Shown in pieces: positions 22,057 through 31,764 of a stretch of 64,000 nucleotides of DNA. The first letter of the stretch is position 1; every line of letters begins with the position of its first letter. The translations under genes and the position numbers were made by a program. A model generated the notes under the pieces. It was given only the letters and a program-made list of their open reading frames with translations, was not told where the DNA came from and did not search any database. Origin of the DNA: Rahnella sp. AA (GTDB lineage Bacteria; Pseudomonadota; Gammaproteobacteria; Enterobacterales; Enterobacteriaceae); NCBI RefSeq assembly GCF_002834385.1, contig NZ_PITQ01000001.1, positions 434,001-498,000 of the forward strand. Reading direction: 5' to 3'.

Positions 22057-22120
22057 GCAGGTCAATCTCATGCCGTTGTTTGGGATTTTCGGGCGCTAGG
22101 CACAAATCGTATGCCGTTTG

Positions 22121-22152
22121 TTGTTTCAAATTTGTTAACAATTTTGTAAACT
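22121..22152 (+). promoter_or_regulatory. Probable lpd promoter and ArcA-like site
   Basis: An AT-rich stretch holds the palindrome TTGTTAACAA (22132-22141) followed by TTTTGTAAAC, which resembles ArcA direct repeats (TGTTA spaced about 11 bases). The same arrangement precedes lpd in E. coli, where ArcA represses. The exact -10 cannot be fixed by eye. Confidence 0.5.
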
Positions 22153-22239
22153 GCGGGCGGATAAAACGACCCGGTGGATGATGGGCGTTACGACATAAAA
22201 ATAACGTCAGACCAGCCGGAAATAAATTAAGAGGTCATG

Positions 22240-23664
22240 ATGAGTACTGAAATTAAAACTCAGGTCGTGGTACTTGGGGCGGGCCCTGCGGGCTATTCTG
22301 CTGCTTTCCGTTGCGCTGATTTAGGTCTTGAAACCGTTCTGGTTGAACGTTATTCCACTCTGGGTGGCGTGTGCCTGAACGTTGGCTGTATCCCTTCTAA
22401 AGCTCTGCTGCACGTCGCGAAAGTGATCTCTGAAGCAAAAGCACTGGCTGAACACGGTATTGTTTTCGGTGAGCCGAAAACCGATATCGACAAAGTCCGT
22501 CTCTGGAAAGAAAAAGTCATCAACCAACTGACCGGTGGTCTGGCCGGTATGGCGAAAGGCCGTAAAGTCAAAGTCGTTAACGGCTTGGGCAAATTTACCG
22601 GTGCGAATACCCTGGTTGTTGAAGGCGAAAATGGTCCAACGACCATCACTTTCGACAATGCAATCATTGCGGCGGGTTCCCGTCCAATCAAACTGCCATT
22701 CATTCCTCATGATGACCCACGCGTATGGGATTCCACCGACGCGCTGGAACTGAAAACCGTCCCTGAGCGTCTGCTCGTGATGGGCGGCGGCATCATCGGT
22801 CTGGAAATGGGCACCGTTTACCACGCGCTGGGTTCTCAGATTGACGTGGTAGAAATGTTTGATCAGGTCATTCCTGCGGCTGATAAAGACGTGGTGAAAG
22901 TCTTCACCAAGAAAATCAGCAAGCAATTCAACCTGATGCTGGAAACCAAAGTGACTGCTGTAGAAGCCAAAGAAGATGGCATTTACGTCACTATGGAAGG
23001 TAAAAAAGCGCCATCTGAGCCACAGCGTTATGACGCCGTGCTGGTGGCTATCGGCCGCGTACCTAACGGTAAGCTGCTGGAAGCCGGCGCTGCAGGCATC
23101 GAAGTTGACGACCGTGGTTTCATCCATGTCGACAAACAGATGCGTACCAACGTGCCGCACATCTTTGCTATCGGCGACATCGTCGGTCAGCCAATGCTGG
23201 CGCACAAAGGTGTTCACGAAGGTCACGTGGCAGCCGAAGTTATCTCCGGCAAAAAACACTACTTCGATCCGAAAGTCATTCCGTCAATTGCCTACACTGA
23301 GCCAGAAGTTGCCTGGGTTGGCCTGACTGAGAAAGAAGCGAAAGAAAAAGGCATCAGCTACGAAACCGCCACCTTCCCGTGGGCAGCTTCAGGCCGTGCT
23401 ATCGCTTCTGACTGCGCAGACGGTATGACCAAGCTGATCTTCGACAAAGAATCTCACCGTGTTATCGGTGGTGCGATTGTCGGTACCAACGGCGGCGAGC
23501 TGCTGGGCGAGATTGGTCTGGCAATCGAAATGGGTTGTGATGCAGAAGATATCGCGCTGACCATCCATGCTCACCCGACTCTGCACGAGTCTGTGGGTCT
23601 GGCAGCAGAAATCTACGAAGGCAGCATTACTGACCTGCCAAACCCTAAAGCGAAAAAGAAATAA
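22240..23664 (+). CDS. lpd: Dihydrolipoamide dehydrogenase (E3)
   Basis: Lpd reoxidises the dihydrolipoyl groups of the pyruvate and 2-oxoglutarate dehydrogenase complexes and of the glycine cleavage system, passing electrons through FAD and a disulfide to NAD. The 474-residue product has the FAD motif VVLGAGPAGYSAA, redox disulfide GGVCLNVGCIPS, NAD fold VMGGGIIGLEMG and the catalytic HAHPTLHE at the C-terminus. The second of two adjacent ATGs is taken as start because GAGG lies 5 bases before it and only 2 before the first. Confidence 0.98.
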   Translation: MSTEIKTQVVVLGAGPAGYSAAFRCADLGLETVLVERYSTLGGVCLNVGCIPSKALLHVAKVISEAKALAEHGIVFGEPKTDIDKVRLWKEKVINQLTGGLAGMAKGRKVKVVNGLGKFTGANTLVVEGENGPTTITFDNAIIAAGSRPIKLPFIPHDDPRVWDSTDALELKTVPERLLVMGGGIIGLEMGTVYHALGSQIDVVEMFDQVIPAADKDVVKVFTKKISKQFNLMLETKVTAVEAKEDGIYVTMEGKKAPSEPQRYDAVLVAIGRVPNGKLLEAGAAGIEVDDRGFIHVDKQMRTNVPHIFAIGDIVGQPMLAHKGVHEGHVAAEVISGKKHYFDPKVIPSIAYTEPEVAWVGLTEKEAKEKGISYETATFPWAASGRAIASDCADGMTKLIFDKESHRVIGGAIVGTNGGELLGEIGLAIEMGCDAEDIALTIHAHPTLHESVGLAAEIYEGSITDLPNPKAKKK

Positions 23665-23684
23665 TTCAGCTTTAACGGTTTGAG

Positions 23685-23713
23685 AACGGCGCCGAAAGGT
23701 GCCGTTTTTTTAT
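23685..23713 (+). terminator. Terminator after lpd
   Basis: AACGGCGCC and GGTGCCGTT form a 9-bp stem around a GAAA tetraloop, followed by TTTTTTT. It lies 20 bases past the lpd stop. Confidence 0.92.
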
Positions 23714-23927
23714 GTCTGAAAAACGGCGCCCGATATATTGGAAAGCATCTCGCAAAGACAATCTTTAGGATTGTTTTTCACGCGGTTTTTTGTGCCTTTT
23801 TTCTCCCTTTTCTGCCATTTATTCCCTTGTGCCAATATGGTTGTTGTGATGATCTAGAAGGCGAATTGGGATGAACAGCCGATCCGTCTGTGCTCAACGA
23901 TTCAGCAAAGATTTAATGTTGCTTTTA

Positions 23928-23966
23928 TGTGAACGAATTAACAAGCGGGCAAAATCCTGCTATGCT
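23928..23966 (+). promoter_or_regulatory. Candidate acnB promoter with CRP-like site
   Basis: TGTGA-N6-TAACA (23928-23943) is a near match to the CRP consensus. An extended -10 (TGCTATGCT, hexamer 23961-23966) follows at a spacing that would put CRP over the -35 region. E. coli acnB is CRP-activated, which supports the reading. The 474-base lpd-acnB gap holds this, the lpd terminator and no convincing gene. Confidence 0.55.
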
Positions 23967-24138
23967 GCTTCGGCGCTAAAGGGCACTGTGCTCAGGTTCA
24001 GGACGATCGAGAAACCCTCTTACCCGCAGTGTCCCCGAGTCATCAGACAGCTTGAATTCCCCTGTCCCTACAGGCATAACGTGATGCTGATGATGGAAGC
24101 CAGGCATAATAAATGACAATGAGAGCGAGGAGAATGTC

Positions 24139-26736
24139 GTGCTAGAAGAATACCGTAAGCACGTAGCCGAGCGTGCTGCAGAGGGCATCGTCCCTAAGCC
24201 ACTTGATGCTTCACAGATGGCAGCGTTGGTTGAGTCCCTGAAAAATCCGCCAAAAGGCGAAGAAGAAACTCTGTTAGACCTGCTGATTAATCGTGTTCCG
24301 CCGGGCGTCGACGAAGCCGCCTATGTAAAAGCCGGGTTCCTGGCTGCCGTCGCCAAAGGCGAAACTACCTCCCCGTTGGTCACTCCTGAAAAAGCCATTG
24401 AACTGTTAGGCACCATGCAAGGTGGCTACAACATTCATCCGCTGATCGACGCACTCGAAAACGAAACGCTGGCGCCGATTGCTGCCAAAGCGTTGTCCCA
24501 CACGCTGCTAATGTTCGATAACTTCTACGACGTGGAAGAAAAAGCGCACGCAGGCAACGAACACGCTAAAAAGATTTTGCAGTCCTGGGCGGATGCCGAA
24601 TGGTATCTGTCACGCCCGCAGCTGGCTGAAAAAATCACCGTCACCGTCTTCAAGGTGACCGGCGAAACCAACACCGATGATTTGTCACCGGCTCCGGATG
24701 CCTGGTCCCGTCCAGATATTCCACTGCACGCGCTGGCCATGCTGAAAAATGAACGCGAAGGTATCCATCCGGATCAACCTGGCAGCGTTGGCCCGATCAA
24801 ACAGATCGAAGAACTGAACAAAAAAGGCTTCCCGCTGGCCTATGTCGGTGACGTGGTCGGTACCGGTTCTTCCCGTAAATCTGCGACAAACTCCGTGCTG
24901 TGGTTCATGGGCGACGATATCCCTCATGTGCCGAACAAACGCGGCGGCGGCGTCGTGCTGGGTGGCAAAATTGCGCCAATCTTCTTCAACACTATGGAAG
25001 ATGCCGGTGCGTTGCCGATTGAAGTGGACGTTTCTAACCTGAATATGGGCGATGTGATCGACATCTATCCGTACAAAGGTGAAGTGCGTAACCACGAAAC
25101 CGGTGAAGTGATTGCCACTTTCGAATTGAAAACTGACGTTCTGCTGGACGAAGTTCGCGCCGGTGGCCGTATTCCGCTGATCATTGGCCGTGGTTTAACC
25201 ACCAAAGCCCGTGAATCGCTGAAACTGCCTCAGAGCGAAGTATTCCGCATCGCGAAGCCGGTGGCTAAAAGCAACAGAGGCTTCTCGCTGGCGCAGAAAA
25301 TGGTGGGCCGCGCCTGTGGCGTTGCCGGTATTCGTCCGAACGAATATTGCGAACCAAAAATGACGTCTGTGGGCTCTCAGGACACCACCGGCCCGATGAC
25401 CCGTGACGAGCTGAAAGATCTGGCGTGCCTGGGCTTCTCCGCTGATTTAGTGATGCAGTCATTCTGTCATACCGCCGCGTATCCTAAGCCGGTTGACGTG
25501 ACCACGCACCACACGCTGCCGGACTTCATCATGAACCGCGGCGGTGTTTCCCTGCGTCCGGGCGACGGTATCATCCACTCATGGCTGAACCGTATGCTGC
25601 TGCCGGATACTGTCGGCACCGGCGGTGACTCCCATACCCGCTTCCCGATCGGGATTTCGTTCCCTGCGGGTTCCGGTCTGGTGGCGTTTGCCGCAGCGAC
25701 CGGCGTAATGCCGCTGGATATGCCAGAATCTGTTCTGGTGCGTTTCAAAGGTGAAATGCAGCCGGGTATCACCCTGCGTGATCTGGTCCATGCGATCCCT
25801 TACTACGCCATCCAGGAAGGTCATCTGACCGTTGAGAAGAAAGGTAAGAAAAACCTCTTCTCTGGCCGTATTCTGGAAATCGAAGGCTTGCCGGAACTGA
25901 AAGTGGAACAGGCGTTTGAACTGGCGGATGCGTCTGCAGAACGTTCAGCGGCCGGTTGTACGATCAAACTGGATCAGGCGCCAATCAAAGAATACCTGAG
26001 CTCCAACATCGTGCTGCTGAAGTGGATGATCTCTGAAGGTTACGGCGATCGTCGTACCATCGAGCGACGCATCAAAGGCATGGAGGAGTGGCTGGCGAAC
26101 CCAAGCCTGCTCGAAGCCGATGCCGATGCCGAATATGCTGCGGTGATCGAAATCGATCTGGCGGATATCAAAGAGCCGATCCTTTGTGCGCCAAACGATC
26201 CGGACGATGCGCGTCTGCTGTCTTCTGTTCAGAACAGCAAAATCGATGAAGTGTTCATCGGTTCGTGCATGACCAACATCGGTCACTTCCGCGCTGCCGG
26301 TAAACTGCTCGACAGCCATAAAGGCGCGTTGCCAACCCGTCTGTGGGTTGCGCCACCGACCAAAATGGATGCCGCACAGCTGACGGAAGAAGGCTATTAC
26401 AGCGTCTTTGGTAAGAGCGGTGCACGTGTTGAAATCCCGGGCTGTTCACTGTGCATGGGGAACCAGGCGCGTGTGGCCGACGGTTCTACCGTGGTTTCGA
26501 CCTCAACGCGTAACTTCCCGAACCGTCTGGGCAACGGCGCCAATGTTTATCTGGCTTCCGCTGAACTGGCGGCTATCGCGTCTCTGCTGGGTCGCCTGCC
26601 GACACCAGAAGAATATCTTGGCTACATGGCTGAAGTGGATAAGACTGCGGTGGATACTTACCGTTATCTGAACTTCGACAAGCTGAGTGAATATACGGAT
26701 AAAGCTGACGGCGTGATCTTCCAAACCGCAGTCTAA
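24139..26736 (+). CDS. acnB: Aconitate hydratase B
   Basis: AcnB is the main growth-phase aconitase of the citric acid cycle and also handles 2-methylaconitate; without its cluster it binds mRNA. The 865-residue product begins [20 protein letters not shown] exactly like the E. coli protein. It has the AcnB domain order: N-terminal HEAT-like domain, swivel domain before the catalytic domains, and iron-sulfur cysteines in SCMTN and CSLCMGNQ. The start is GTG, preceded by GAGGAG; no in-frame ATG competes. A strong terminator follows. Confidence 0.98.
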   Translation: MLEEYRKHVAERAAEGIVPKPLDASQMAALVESLKNPPKGEEETLLDLLINRVPPGVDEAAYVKAGFLAAVAKGETTSPLVTPEKAIELLGTMQGGYNIHPLIDALENETLAPIAAKALSHTLLMFDNFYDVEEKAHAGNEHAKKILQSWADAEWYLSRPQLAEKITVTVFKVTGETNTDDLSPAPDAWSRPDIPLHALAMLKNEREGIHPDQPGSVGPIKQIEELNKKGFPLAYVGDVVGTGSSRKSATNSVLWFMGDDIPHVPNKRGGGVVLGGKIAPIFFNTMEDAGALPIEVDVSNLNMGDVIDIYPYKGEVRNHETGEVIATFELKTDVLLDEVRAGGRIPLIIGRGLTTKARESLKLPQSEVFRIAKPVAKSNRGFSLAQKMVGRACGVAGIRPNEYCEPKMTSVGSQDTTGPMTRDELKDLACLGFSADLVMQSFCHTAAYPKPVDVTTHHTLPDFIMNRGGVSLRPGDGIIHSWLNRMLLPDTVGTGGDSHTRFPIGISFPAGSGLVAFAAATGVMPLDMPESVLVRFKGEMQPGITLRDLVHAIPYYAIQEGHLTVEKKGKKNLFSGRILEIEGLPELKVEQAFELADASAERSAAGCTIKLDQAPIKEYLSSNIVLLKWMISEGYGDRRTIERRIKGMEEWLANPSLLEADADAEYAAVIEIDLADIKEPILCAPNDPDDARLLSSVQNSKIDEVFIGSCMTNIGHFRAAGKLLDSHKGALPTRLWVAPPTKMDAAQLTEEGYYSVFGKSGARVEIPGCSLCMGNQARVADGSTVVSTSTRNFPNRLGNGANVYLASAELAAIASLLGRLPTPEEYLGYMAEVDKTAVDTYRYLNFDKLSEYTDKADGVIFQTAV

Positions 26737-26761
26737 ATCGTTATATTTGCGCGATTGACGG

Positions 26762-26787
26762 AAAGGAGGCTTCGGCCTCCTTTTTTA
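26762..26787 (+). terminator. Terminator after acnB
   Basis: AAAGGAGGC and GCCTCCTTT form a 9-bp stem around a TTCG tetraloop, followed by a T-run. A textbook intrinsic terminator 26 bases past the acnB stop. Confidence 0.95.
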
Positions 26788-26813
26788 TTTTCATTTTTCC
26801 AGAGGGCTGAGCC

Positions 26814-27179
26814 ATGGATTACGATTTTCTGCGCGATATCACCGGTGAGGTCAAAGTGCGCTTTTCTATGGGCCACGAAGTACTGGGTCACTGGCTGAAT
26901 GAAGAAGTAAAAGGCGACCTGAGCGTGCTTGATTCCGTTGAAGCGGCGCTGGCTGAGCTTAAAGGCAGCGAGCGCCAGACACAAATGGTCGGCCACGAAT
27001 ACACGTTGCTGCTGGCGGATGACGAAGTGATGATCCGCGCGAATCAGCTGGATTTCGACGGCGATGAAATTGAAGAAGGCATGAGCTATTACGACGAAGA
27101 GAGCCTGGCGTTTTGCGGCGTCGAGGACTTTCTGCAAGTCCTCGCCAAATACCGCACCTTTGTTACCACCAACCGCTAA
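26814..27179 (+). CDS. yacL: UPF0231 family protein YacL
   Basis: YacL is a small acidic cytoplasmic protein of unknown function conserved in gammaproteobacteria. The 121-residue product opens [20 protein letters not shown] and has the family's [17 protein letters not shown] stretch. In E. coli it sits between acnB and speD; here it is followed instead by the 11.5 kb accessory block. Its stop is only 3 bases from the converging transporter gene, with no terminator between them, so transcripts from the two strands probably overlap. Confidence 0.92.
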   Translation: MDYDFLRDITGEVKVRFSMGHEVLGHWLNEEVKGDLSVLDSVEAALAELKGSERQTQMVGHEYTLLLADDEVMIRANQLDFDGDEIEEGMSYYDEESLAFCGVEDFLQVLAKYRTFVTTNR

Positions 27180-27182
27180 GTT

Positions 27183-28061
27183 TTACTTCCCGCGTGAGGC
27201 GGTCCAGCACAACAGCGAGCCGCCGACCACCATCAGCACACCCGGCCAGAAACTTGCGCCCGGCAGCGTGTGCAGCCACAATCCGGCAATCACAATCGAT
27301 GACAGCGGCGTGAAATACGACAGCGCCGCGACCAGTGTCGCATTGCCTTTTTTCATCGCCAGATCCCAGCACTGATAAGAGATTGCCGTCACCGCCCCCA
27401 TTGCCAGTAACTCAAGAATGGCCGGTAATTTCAGGCTGATCCGGTTCGATGAATAGGTGAAATACAGCACCCACAGCACAGCACCGGTCGCCAGCAAAAA
27501 CAGCGGCAGCACGCCTTTGCCTTTACACAGTATGCGGACCAGATTGGAATACAGTGCCCACGACACCGCCGCGCCCAGCGCCAGACTGTAGGCTACCGGA
27601 TTGCCACGCACATTACGCATCAGCTGATGAATATCCAGCCCGTGACCGCCACTGATCGCCCATAACACACCGATAAAAGCCAGCACGACGCCCGGCCAGA
27701 TCCACCAGCGCACCCGCAGTTTTAATAACGGAACGGCAAAGAGCAACGTCAGGCTCGGCCAGAGATAGTTGATAAGCCCGAGTTCCAGCGTTTGCTGGCG
27801 GGTATGCGCCAGACCAATCGCCAGCGAAAACGCCACCATATAAAAGACAAACAGCAGGCCACAGACGATCAGATAAGACGCAGATTCTCCGCGCAGCGAC
27901 GGTTTCCCGCCCGCCATCCAGACCATAATTCCACTGACGGTATAAATTGACGCGGCGGCACCGAAAGGCCCCAGCGATTCAGACAGGCTGCGGGTGAGCG
28001 CCACGCTCATGCTCCACAGCAAAATAGCGAGAACGCCAAATAGCGTAGCAAAACGATCCAT
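27183..28061 (-). CDS. yddG: DMT-superfamily exporter resembling aromatic amino acid exporter YddG
   Basis: The 292-residue protein has ten predicted membrane helices in two EamA halves. Whole-length similarity to YddG is visible: FGVLAILLWSMSVALTRSLS, a NYLWPSLTLLFA segment (YddG has NYLWPSLTILFA) and the ending MVVGGSLLCWTASR. YddG exports phenylalanine, tyrosine, tryptophan and some toxic cations in E. coli. The match in conserved segments is good but not enough to fix the substrate, so the symbol is provisional. A ribosome site lies close upstream. It is downstream of the outer-membrane barrel gene, separated by a hairpin, and may not belong to the catabolic cluster. Confidence 0.75.
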   Translation of the reverse strand: MDRFATLFGVLAILLWSMSVALTRSLSESLGPFGAAASIYTVSGIMVWMAGGKPSLRGESASYLIVCGLLFVFYMVAFSLAIGLAHTRQQTLELGLINYLWPSLTLLFAVPLLKLRVRWWIWPGVVLAFIGVLWAISGGHGLDIHQLMRNVRGNPVAYSLALGAAVSWALYSNLVRILCKGKGVLPLFLLATGAVLWVLYFTYSSNRISLKLPAILELLAMGAVTAISYQCWDLAMKKGNATLVAALSYFTPLSSIVIAGLWLHTLPGASFWPGVLMVVGGSLLCWTASRGK

Positions 28062-28102
28062 CGGAAAGGGTAGCCTCAGAAGAAGAAGGCTTTAAAGATA
28101 AG

Positions 28103-28135
28103 CGATTGTTGCGTTGGTGGAAACCGCAACAATCG
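28103..28135 (-). terminator. Hairpin after the outer-membrane barrel gene
   Basis: CGATTGTTGCG (28103-28113) pairs perfectly with CGCAACAATCG (28125-28135), an 11-bp stem. On the minus strand it is followed by CTTATCTTT, a weak T-run, so it probably ends the barrel-gene transcript before the YddG-like gene. Confidence 0.65.
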
Positions 28136-28162
28136 ACTTAACAGGCTCTTTAGGAGAATGCA

Positions 28163-29038
28163 TTAAAAATAGAAACCGACTTCGAGACCCAGTGTGGACG
28201 TGGTGGTCGCAGGCTGGTAATAGCCGACGGTGCTTCCGTTCAGGTCGCCCTGTTTCTCGTCCGATTTACCGTATTTCTGGTGCACATAGCTGGCTTTCAC
28301 AAAGACATCTTTGTTGATATTCCAGGTCAGGCTGGTAAAGGGCGCAAGCTTTGATTTCGGCTCCAGCCAGACCGCGCCCTGATTGCTGTGCGTCCAGGTT
28401 TTAATCGGGTACAGCGCGCCGCCTTCCAGGCTCAGTCGTGAATCGTCGGTCAGTTGCCAGTTTGCACCGAGCGAGGCTTTGGCATATGGCTGCAAAGACA
28501 CTTCAACCGCGGTGTATTGTCGTGTGGCGTTTTCAGAGGCTATATACACGTTGTCAGAACGGATATTTCGCAACCAGACCTGGCCACCGAGCGCACCTTT
28601 CATATCGAAAGAAACGCTGTCGGATGCCCGGTAACGGTAGCCGCGAGTCATGTCCGCGCTGTAGCCGGTGTAATAGGTTTTCCCTTTCAGCGTTCCGTTC
28701 GGCACATTGGCCTGATCGTCAAGCGTACTGCCTTTATAATTGACGATCCCGAACATAACGCTCATGTCCCAGGCTTTTAATAAACCTTCTTTGGCATCGA
28801 GATAATTATTAGATCCGAAATTAACGCGCAGGCGCGGGCCATGTTCAGCAACATATTTACCGTCCATATTATCGACGGTTTCGTCCCACTTATAATATTC
28901 AGCACCATAACTGACATAGTGCCGCATCCCTTCAGTATTATTGCTTAACAAACTTTCCCCGGCCCGGGAAACCCCGGAAACCAATAAAGAGCTCGTGACC
29001 AGCAGGCTGGATACGGTCTTTAATTTACTCATTGTCAT
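28163..29038 (-). CDS. Outer-membrane beta-barrel protein, possible porin
   Basis: The 291-residue product has a Sec signal peptide (about residues 1-26, likely cleavage after GVSRA) and a mature part made of alternating amphipathic strands. It ends in LGLEVGFYF, with the terminal aromatic residue expected by the BAM machinery. I do not recognise the family: it does not resemble KdgM/NanC porins, OmpF-type porins or OmpT in its visible motifs. It is transcribed in the same direction as the sialidase-like/anomerase unit but 334 bases further on, behind a region with four copies of a 12-base motif, so it likely has its own regulated promoter. By position it could be the outer-membrane entry route for that pathway's substrate. 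That role is inference. Confidence 0.72.
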   Translation of the reverse strand: MTMSKLKTVSSLLVTSSLLVSGVSRAGESLLSNNTEGMRHYVSYGAEYYKWDETVDNMDGKYVAEHGPRLRVNFGSNNYLDAKEGLLKAWDMSVMFGIVNYKGSTLDDQANVPNGTLKGKTYYTGYSADMTRGYRYRASDSVSFDMKGALGGQVWLRNIRSDNVYIASENATRQYTAVEVSLQPYAKASLGANWQLTDDSRLSLEGGALYPIKTWTHSNQGAVWLEPKSKLAPFTSLTWNINKDVFVKASYVHQKYGKSDEKQGDLNGSTVGYYQPATTTSTLGLEVGFYF

Positions 29039-29166
29039 TTTTTATTTCTACTTGCAGGTGGATGGAGCTGGTTGCTTAGTAAGCAATAAGGCGATGCTAA
29101 TGAACCGGAGGGGATAGATAAAGTAATTTATCGTTTTTTAAGAAAAAATCGATCTTTTGATCTGTG

Positions 29167-29314
29167 TTAAGTCAAATTAATGGATATATATAAGATGTAT
29201 TTGATTTATAGTCTGTATATTAGTTTTGTTATTTGACTTAATTTGTAGATCTTTGATCGGATAATTTGACTTAAATAAGGTTTTTATTGCTGGTTAAATA
29301 TTAATTTGTCTTAA
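29167..29314 (-). repeat. Four copies of AATTTGACTTAA upstream of the barrel gene
   Basis: Copies lie at 29167-29178 (exact, inverted), 29231-29241 (ATTTGACTTAA), 29263-29274 (exact) and 29303-29314 (AATTTGTCTTAA). Centre spacings are about 64, 32 and 40 bases, close to whole helical turns. They fill most of the AT-rich 334-base gap 29039-29372, which holds no gene. A multi-site operator for an unidentified regulator is the simplest reading. Confidence 0.65.
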
Positions 29315-29372
29315 GGAGTATAGCCGGTTTTCACACCGGCAAATATATTTTACTTAAGTAATGCTTATTGAG

Positions 29373-30062
29373 TCACAAGGACGCACCGCCACAAATGACT
29401 AATTGTTGACCGGTAATGGCGGCCGCTGAAGGAGTGAGCAAATAGCAGATTAAATCGGCGACTTCCTGTGGCTGAATAAAGCGCCCAATCGGCGGTAATT
29501 TAGGGGGGGAGCTTTTGCGCTGTGGATTATCCAGCATGGGCGTTTGCGTCGCGCCGGGTGCCACGATATTCACGGTAATTCCGCGCGGTGCCAGCTCCGC
29601 CGCCCAGCTTCTCGCCATCCCGATCATGGCCGATTTGGTCGCGACATACTGGCTGCGACCGGCAACGCCTGCAGACGTGCGGCTGCCAAGCAATACGATG
29701 CGACCGCCATCGGGCATCTTATCCACCAGCCGGTCGGCCAGTACTTCGGCAACGCCAATATGCAACTGCCACAGCGCCGCGCTGGCCTGCGTATCCAGCT
29801 GCCCCAGCGGTGCCGCTTTCATCATGCCTGCCGCGTGGATCAGCGCGTCAACGGCGGGCAGTGTTTCCAGCAGTGCGGTCAGTTTTGCCGTATCGGTGAT
29901 ATCGAGCGAGATTCCGCTGAAATTAGCGTGCGGGAAACTCACCTCCCGGCGCGCAAGCCCGGTGACCTTCCAGCCCTGTGCCAGCAATGTCAGGCACACC
30001 GTTTCGCCGATACCGGAACTGCAACCGGTCACCAGCGCATGTCTGACGGGAGTCTGATTCAT
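29373..30062 (-). CDS. SDR-family oxidoreductase
   Basis: The 229-residue product is a classical short-chain dehydrogenase: cofactor motif TGCSSGIG at residues 13-20, the NAG-like HAAGMM, catalytic Ser in LLGSRTS and the YVATK catalytic pair, then PGATQTPM. The Arg residues just after the first strand (LARREV) suggest NADP preference. The substrate is unknown. It is the last gene of the minus-strand catabolic unit, 3 bases after the YhcH-like gene. In a deoxy-ulosonate pathway it could reduce the aldehyde or keto acid released by the aldolase, in competition or series with the Fe-type dehydrogenase. Confidence 0.85.
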   Translation of the reverse strand: MNQTPVRHALVTGCSSGIGETVCLTLLAQGWKVTGLARREVSFPHANFSGISLDITDTAKLTALLETLPAVDALIHAAGMMKAAPLGQLDTQASAALWQLHIGVAEVLADRLVDKMPDGGRIVLLGSRTSAGVAGRSQYVATKSAMIGMARSWAAELAPRGITVNIVAPGATQTPMLDNPQRKSSPPKLPPIGRFIQPQEVADLICYLLTPSAAAITGQQLVICGGASL

Positions 30063-30065
30063 GAT

Positions 30066-30545
<480 letters not shown>

Positions 30546-30550
30546 CTAAT

Positions 30551-30576
30551 TAAAAAGGCCCGCGGTAAGCGGGCCT
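30551..30576 (-). terminator. Intrinsic terminator between the sialidase-like gene and the anomerase gene
   Basis: On the minus strand AGGCCCGC and GCGGGCCT (8-bp stem, 5-nt loop, 30556-30576) are followed directly by TTTTT. It lies 8 bases past the sialidase-like stop and 15 before the next start, so it should lower expression of the two downstream genes or mark an operon boundary. Confidence 0.8.
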
Positions 30577-30583
30577 GCGGGGA

Positions 30584-31762
30584 TCAGCCTTTTACCCAGG
30601 ATTCATCGACGCAGACGTATTTGATCGCCTGACGGTAGTAGGTGAAGGCGATATGCAGTTCACCGTTCAGCCCCTGTTTGATGCTGGGATAAGAGAATTC
30701 GCGGTTCAGTTTTTGCTGCGAATTGTTGGTCATGCAGTAGCCGTCGCCGGTTTCCAGGTCCCGCTGGTGCGGCCATGTGCGGCCACCGTCCTCAGAAATC
30801 GCCAGCGTCATCGGCGCACGCGGTGCGCCCCAGAACGCGCTGCGACCGCCGGTTTCCACCGGTGTTTCAGCCCGCGCATCGTCTTCTTCATCTTCAATTT
30901 CATCATACAAAGACGCACGACGTTCACTGGCATCTGCCGCGCTCATCTTGTTAAACACCAGCGCCAGATGGCCGTTGGCGAGCGTGGTCACCTGTATGGA
31001 CGAATTATTATTGGGCAATTCCGTTGGCTGCGGCGCACTCCACGTATTGCCGCCATCGACCGACCTGCTCTGGTAGATAAAGTCTGCCCAGCGGCTGCGG
31101 TACAGCGCCAGCAGGCTGCCGTCGTGCAGCGGCGTAATATTCATGTGTACGCAGCCGGTGCTTTGCAGCACAGCGACATCGCGCCAGCTTTTGCCTTTAT
31201 CGCTGGAAATTTTGACCGCGCTGTCATCATTGTTGCCGACCCATTTTTCACCGGGTTGCGTCCGGCAATAAAACACCGGCAGCAGCCAGTCGCCGTTCGC
31301 AAGTACCGTTACCGGCTGGCGAATAAACGTGCCGGGCTGACCGAGCAGCGTGCCAATTTCGCCCCAGCTTTTGCCCAGATCCTGCGACTGACGGAAACGC
31401 ACAATCGCGGTGTCCTGATTCCCCGATTTCTGCGCGGTGTACATCAGCCAGAGCACATTATCAGGGGCGAGAAACAGCACCGGATTCTGTTCGGAACGGC
31501 TGGCATCCTCGGAGAGTTTTACCGGTTGGCCCCAGACCTGCGCACCTTTTTCCAGGCGTGACAGATAAATCGAGATATCCGCAATCCCTTCCTGAGTTCC
31601 GGCAAACCACGTACACAGCAGGCTGCCGTCGGGCAAAGGCAGAAGATTGGCGGCATGATTTTGCGGACAATCAGACGGCAACATGGCGTCCCGACGTGCG
31701 GTGTCGTTTTCCGGAATGTGGACTCTTCCGCTGCGTTCGACGGTTAGCGTTTCAGTGGTCAT
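30584..31762 (-). CDS. Cytoplasmic sialidase-fold (BNR repeat) enzyme
   Basis: The 392-residue protein is a six-bladed sialidase-type propeller of the BNR_2 kind. Four Asp boxes are visible: SQDLGKSW (126-133), SSDKGKSW (186-193), SVDGGNTW (234-241) and SEDGGRTW (323-330). The C-terminal block REFSYPS then AFTYYRQAIKYV is typical of this subfamily. There is no signal peptide and no obvious FRIP motif of secreted sialidases, so it works inside the cell and need not act on sialic acid. An unusual acidic loop (DEIEDEEDD, about 286-294) interrupts a late blade. Its gene starts 2 bases after the symporter stop, so import and processing are coupled. Hydrolysis of a glycoside of a 2-keto-3-deoxy acid is the favoured guess. 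Confidence 0.82.
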   Translation of the reverse strand: MTTETLTVERSGRVHIPENDTARRDAMLPSDCPQNHAANLLPLPDGSLLCTWFAGTQEGIADISIYLSRLEKGAQVWGQPVKLSEDASRSEQNPVLFLAPDNVLWLMYTAQKSGNQDTAIVRFRQSQDLGKSWGEIGTLLGQPGTFIRQPVTVLANGDWLLPVFYCRTQPGEKWVGNNDDSAVKISSDKGKSWRDVAVLQSTGCVHMNITPLHDGSLLALYRSRWADFIYQSRSVDGGNTWSAPQPTELPNNNSSIQVTTLANGHLALVFNKMSAADASERRASLYDEIEDEEDDARAETPVETGGRSAFWGAPRAPMTLAISEDGGRTWPHQRDLETGDGYCMTNNSQQKLNREFSYPSIKQGLNGELHIAFTYYRQAIKYVCVDESWVKG

Positions 31763-31764
31763 CT

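Noticed and set aside
22321-23259. 312-codon open frame antisense to lpd
   Set aside because: Shadow of the conserved Lpd frame; no start signal or family match.
23680-24116. Two small open frames between lpd and acnB
   Set aside because: The first begins inside the lpd terminator; the second spans the CRP-like site and acnB leader. Neither has a conserved motif.
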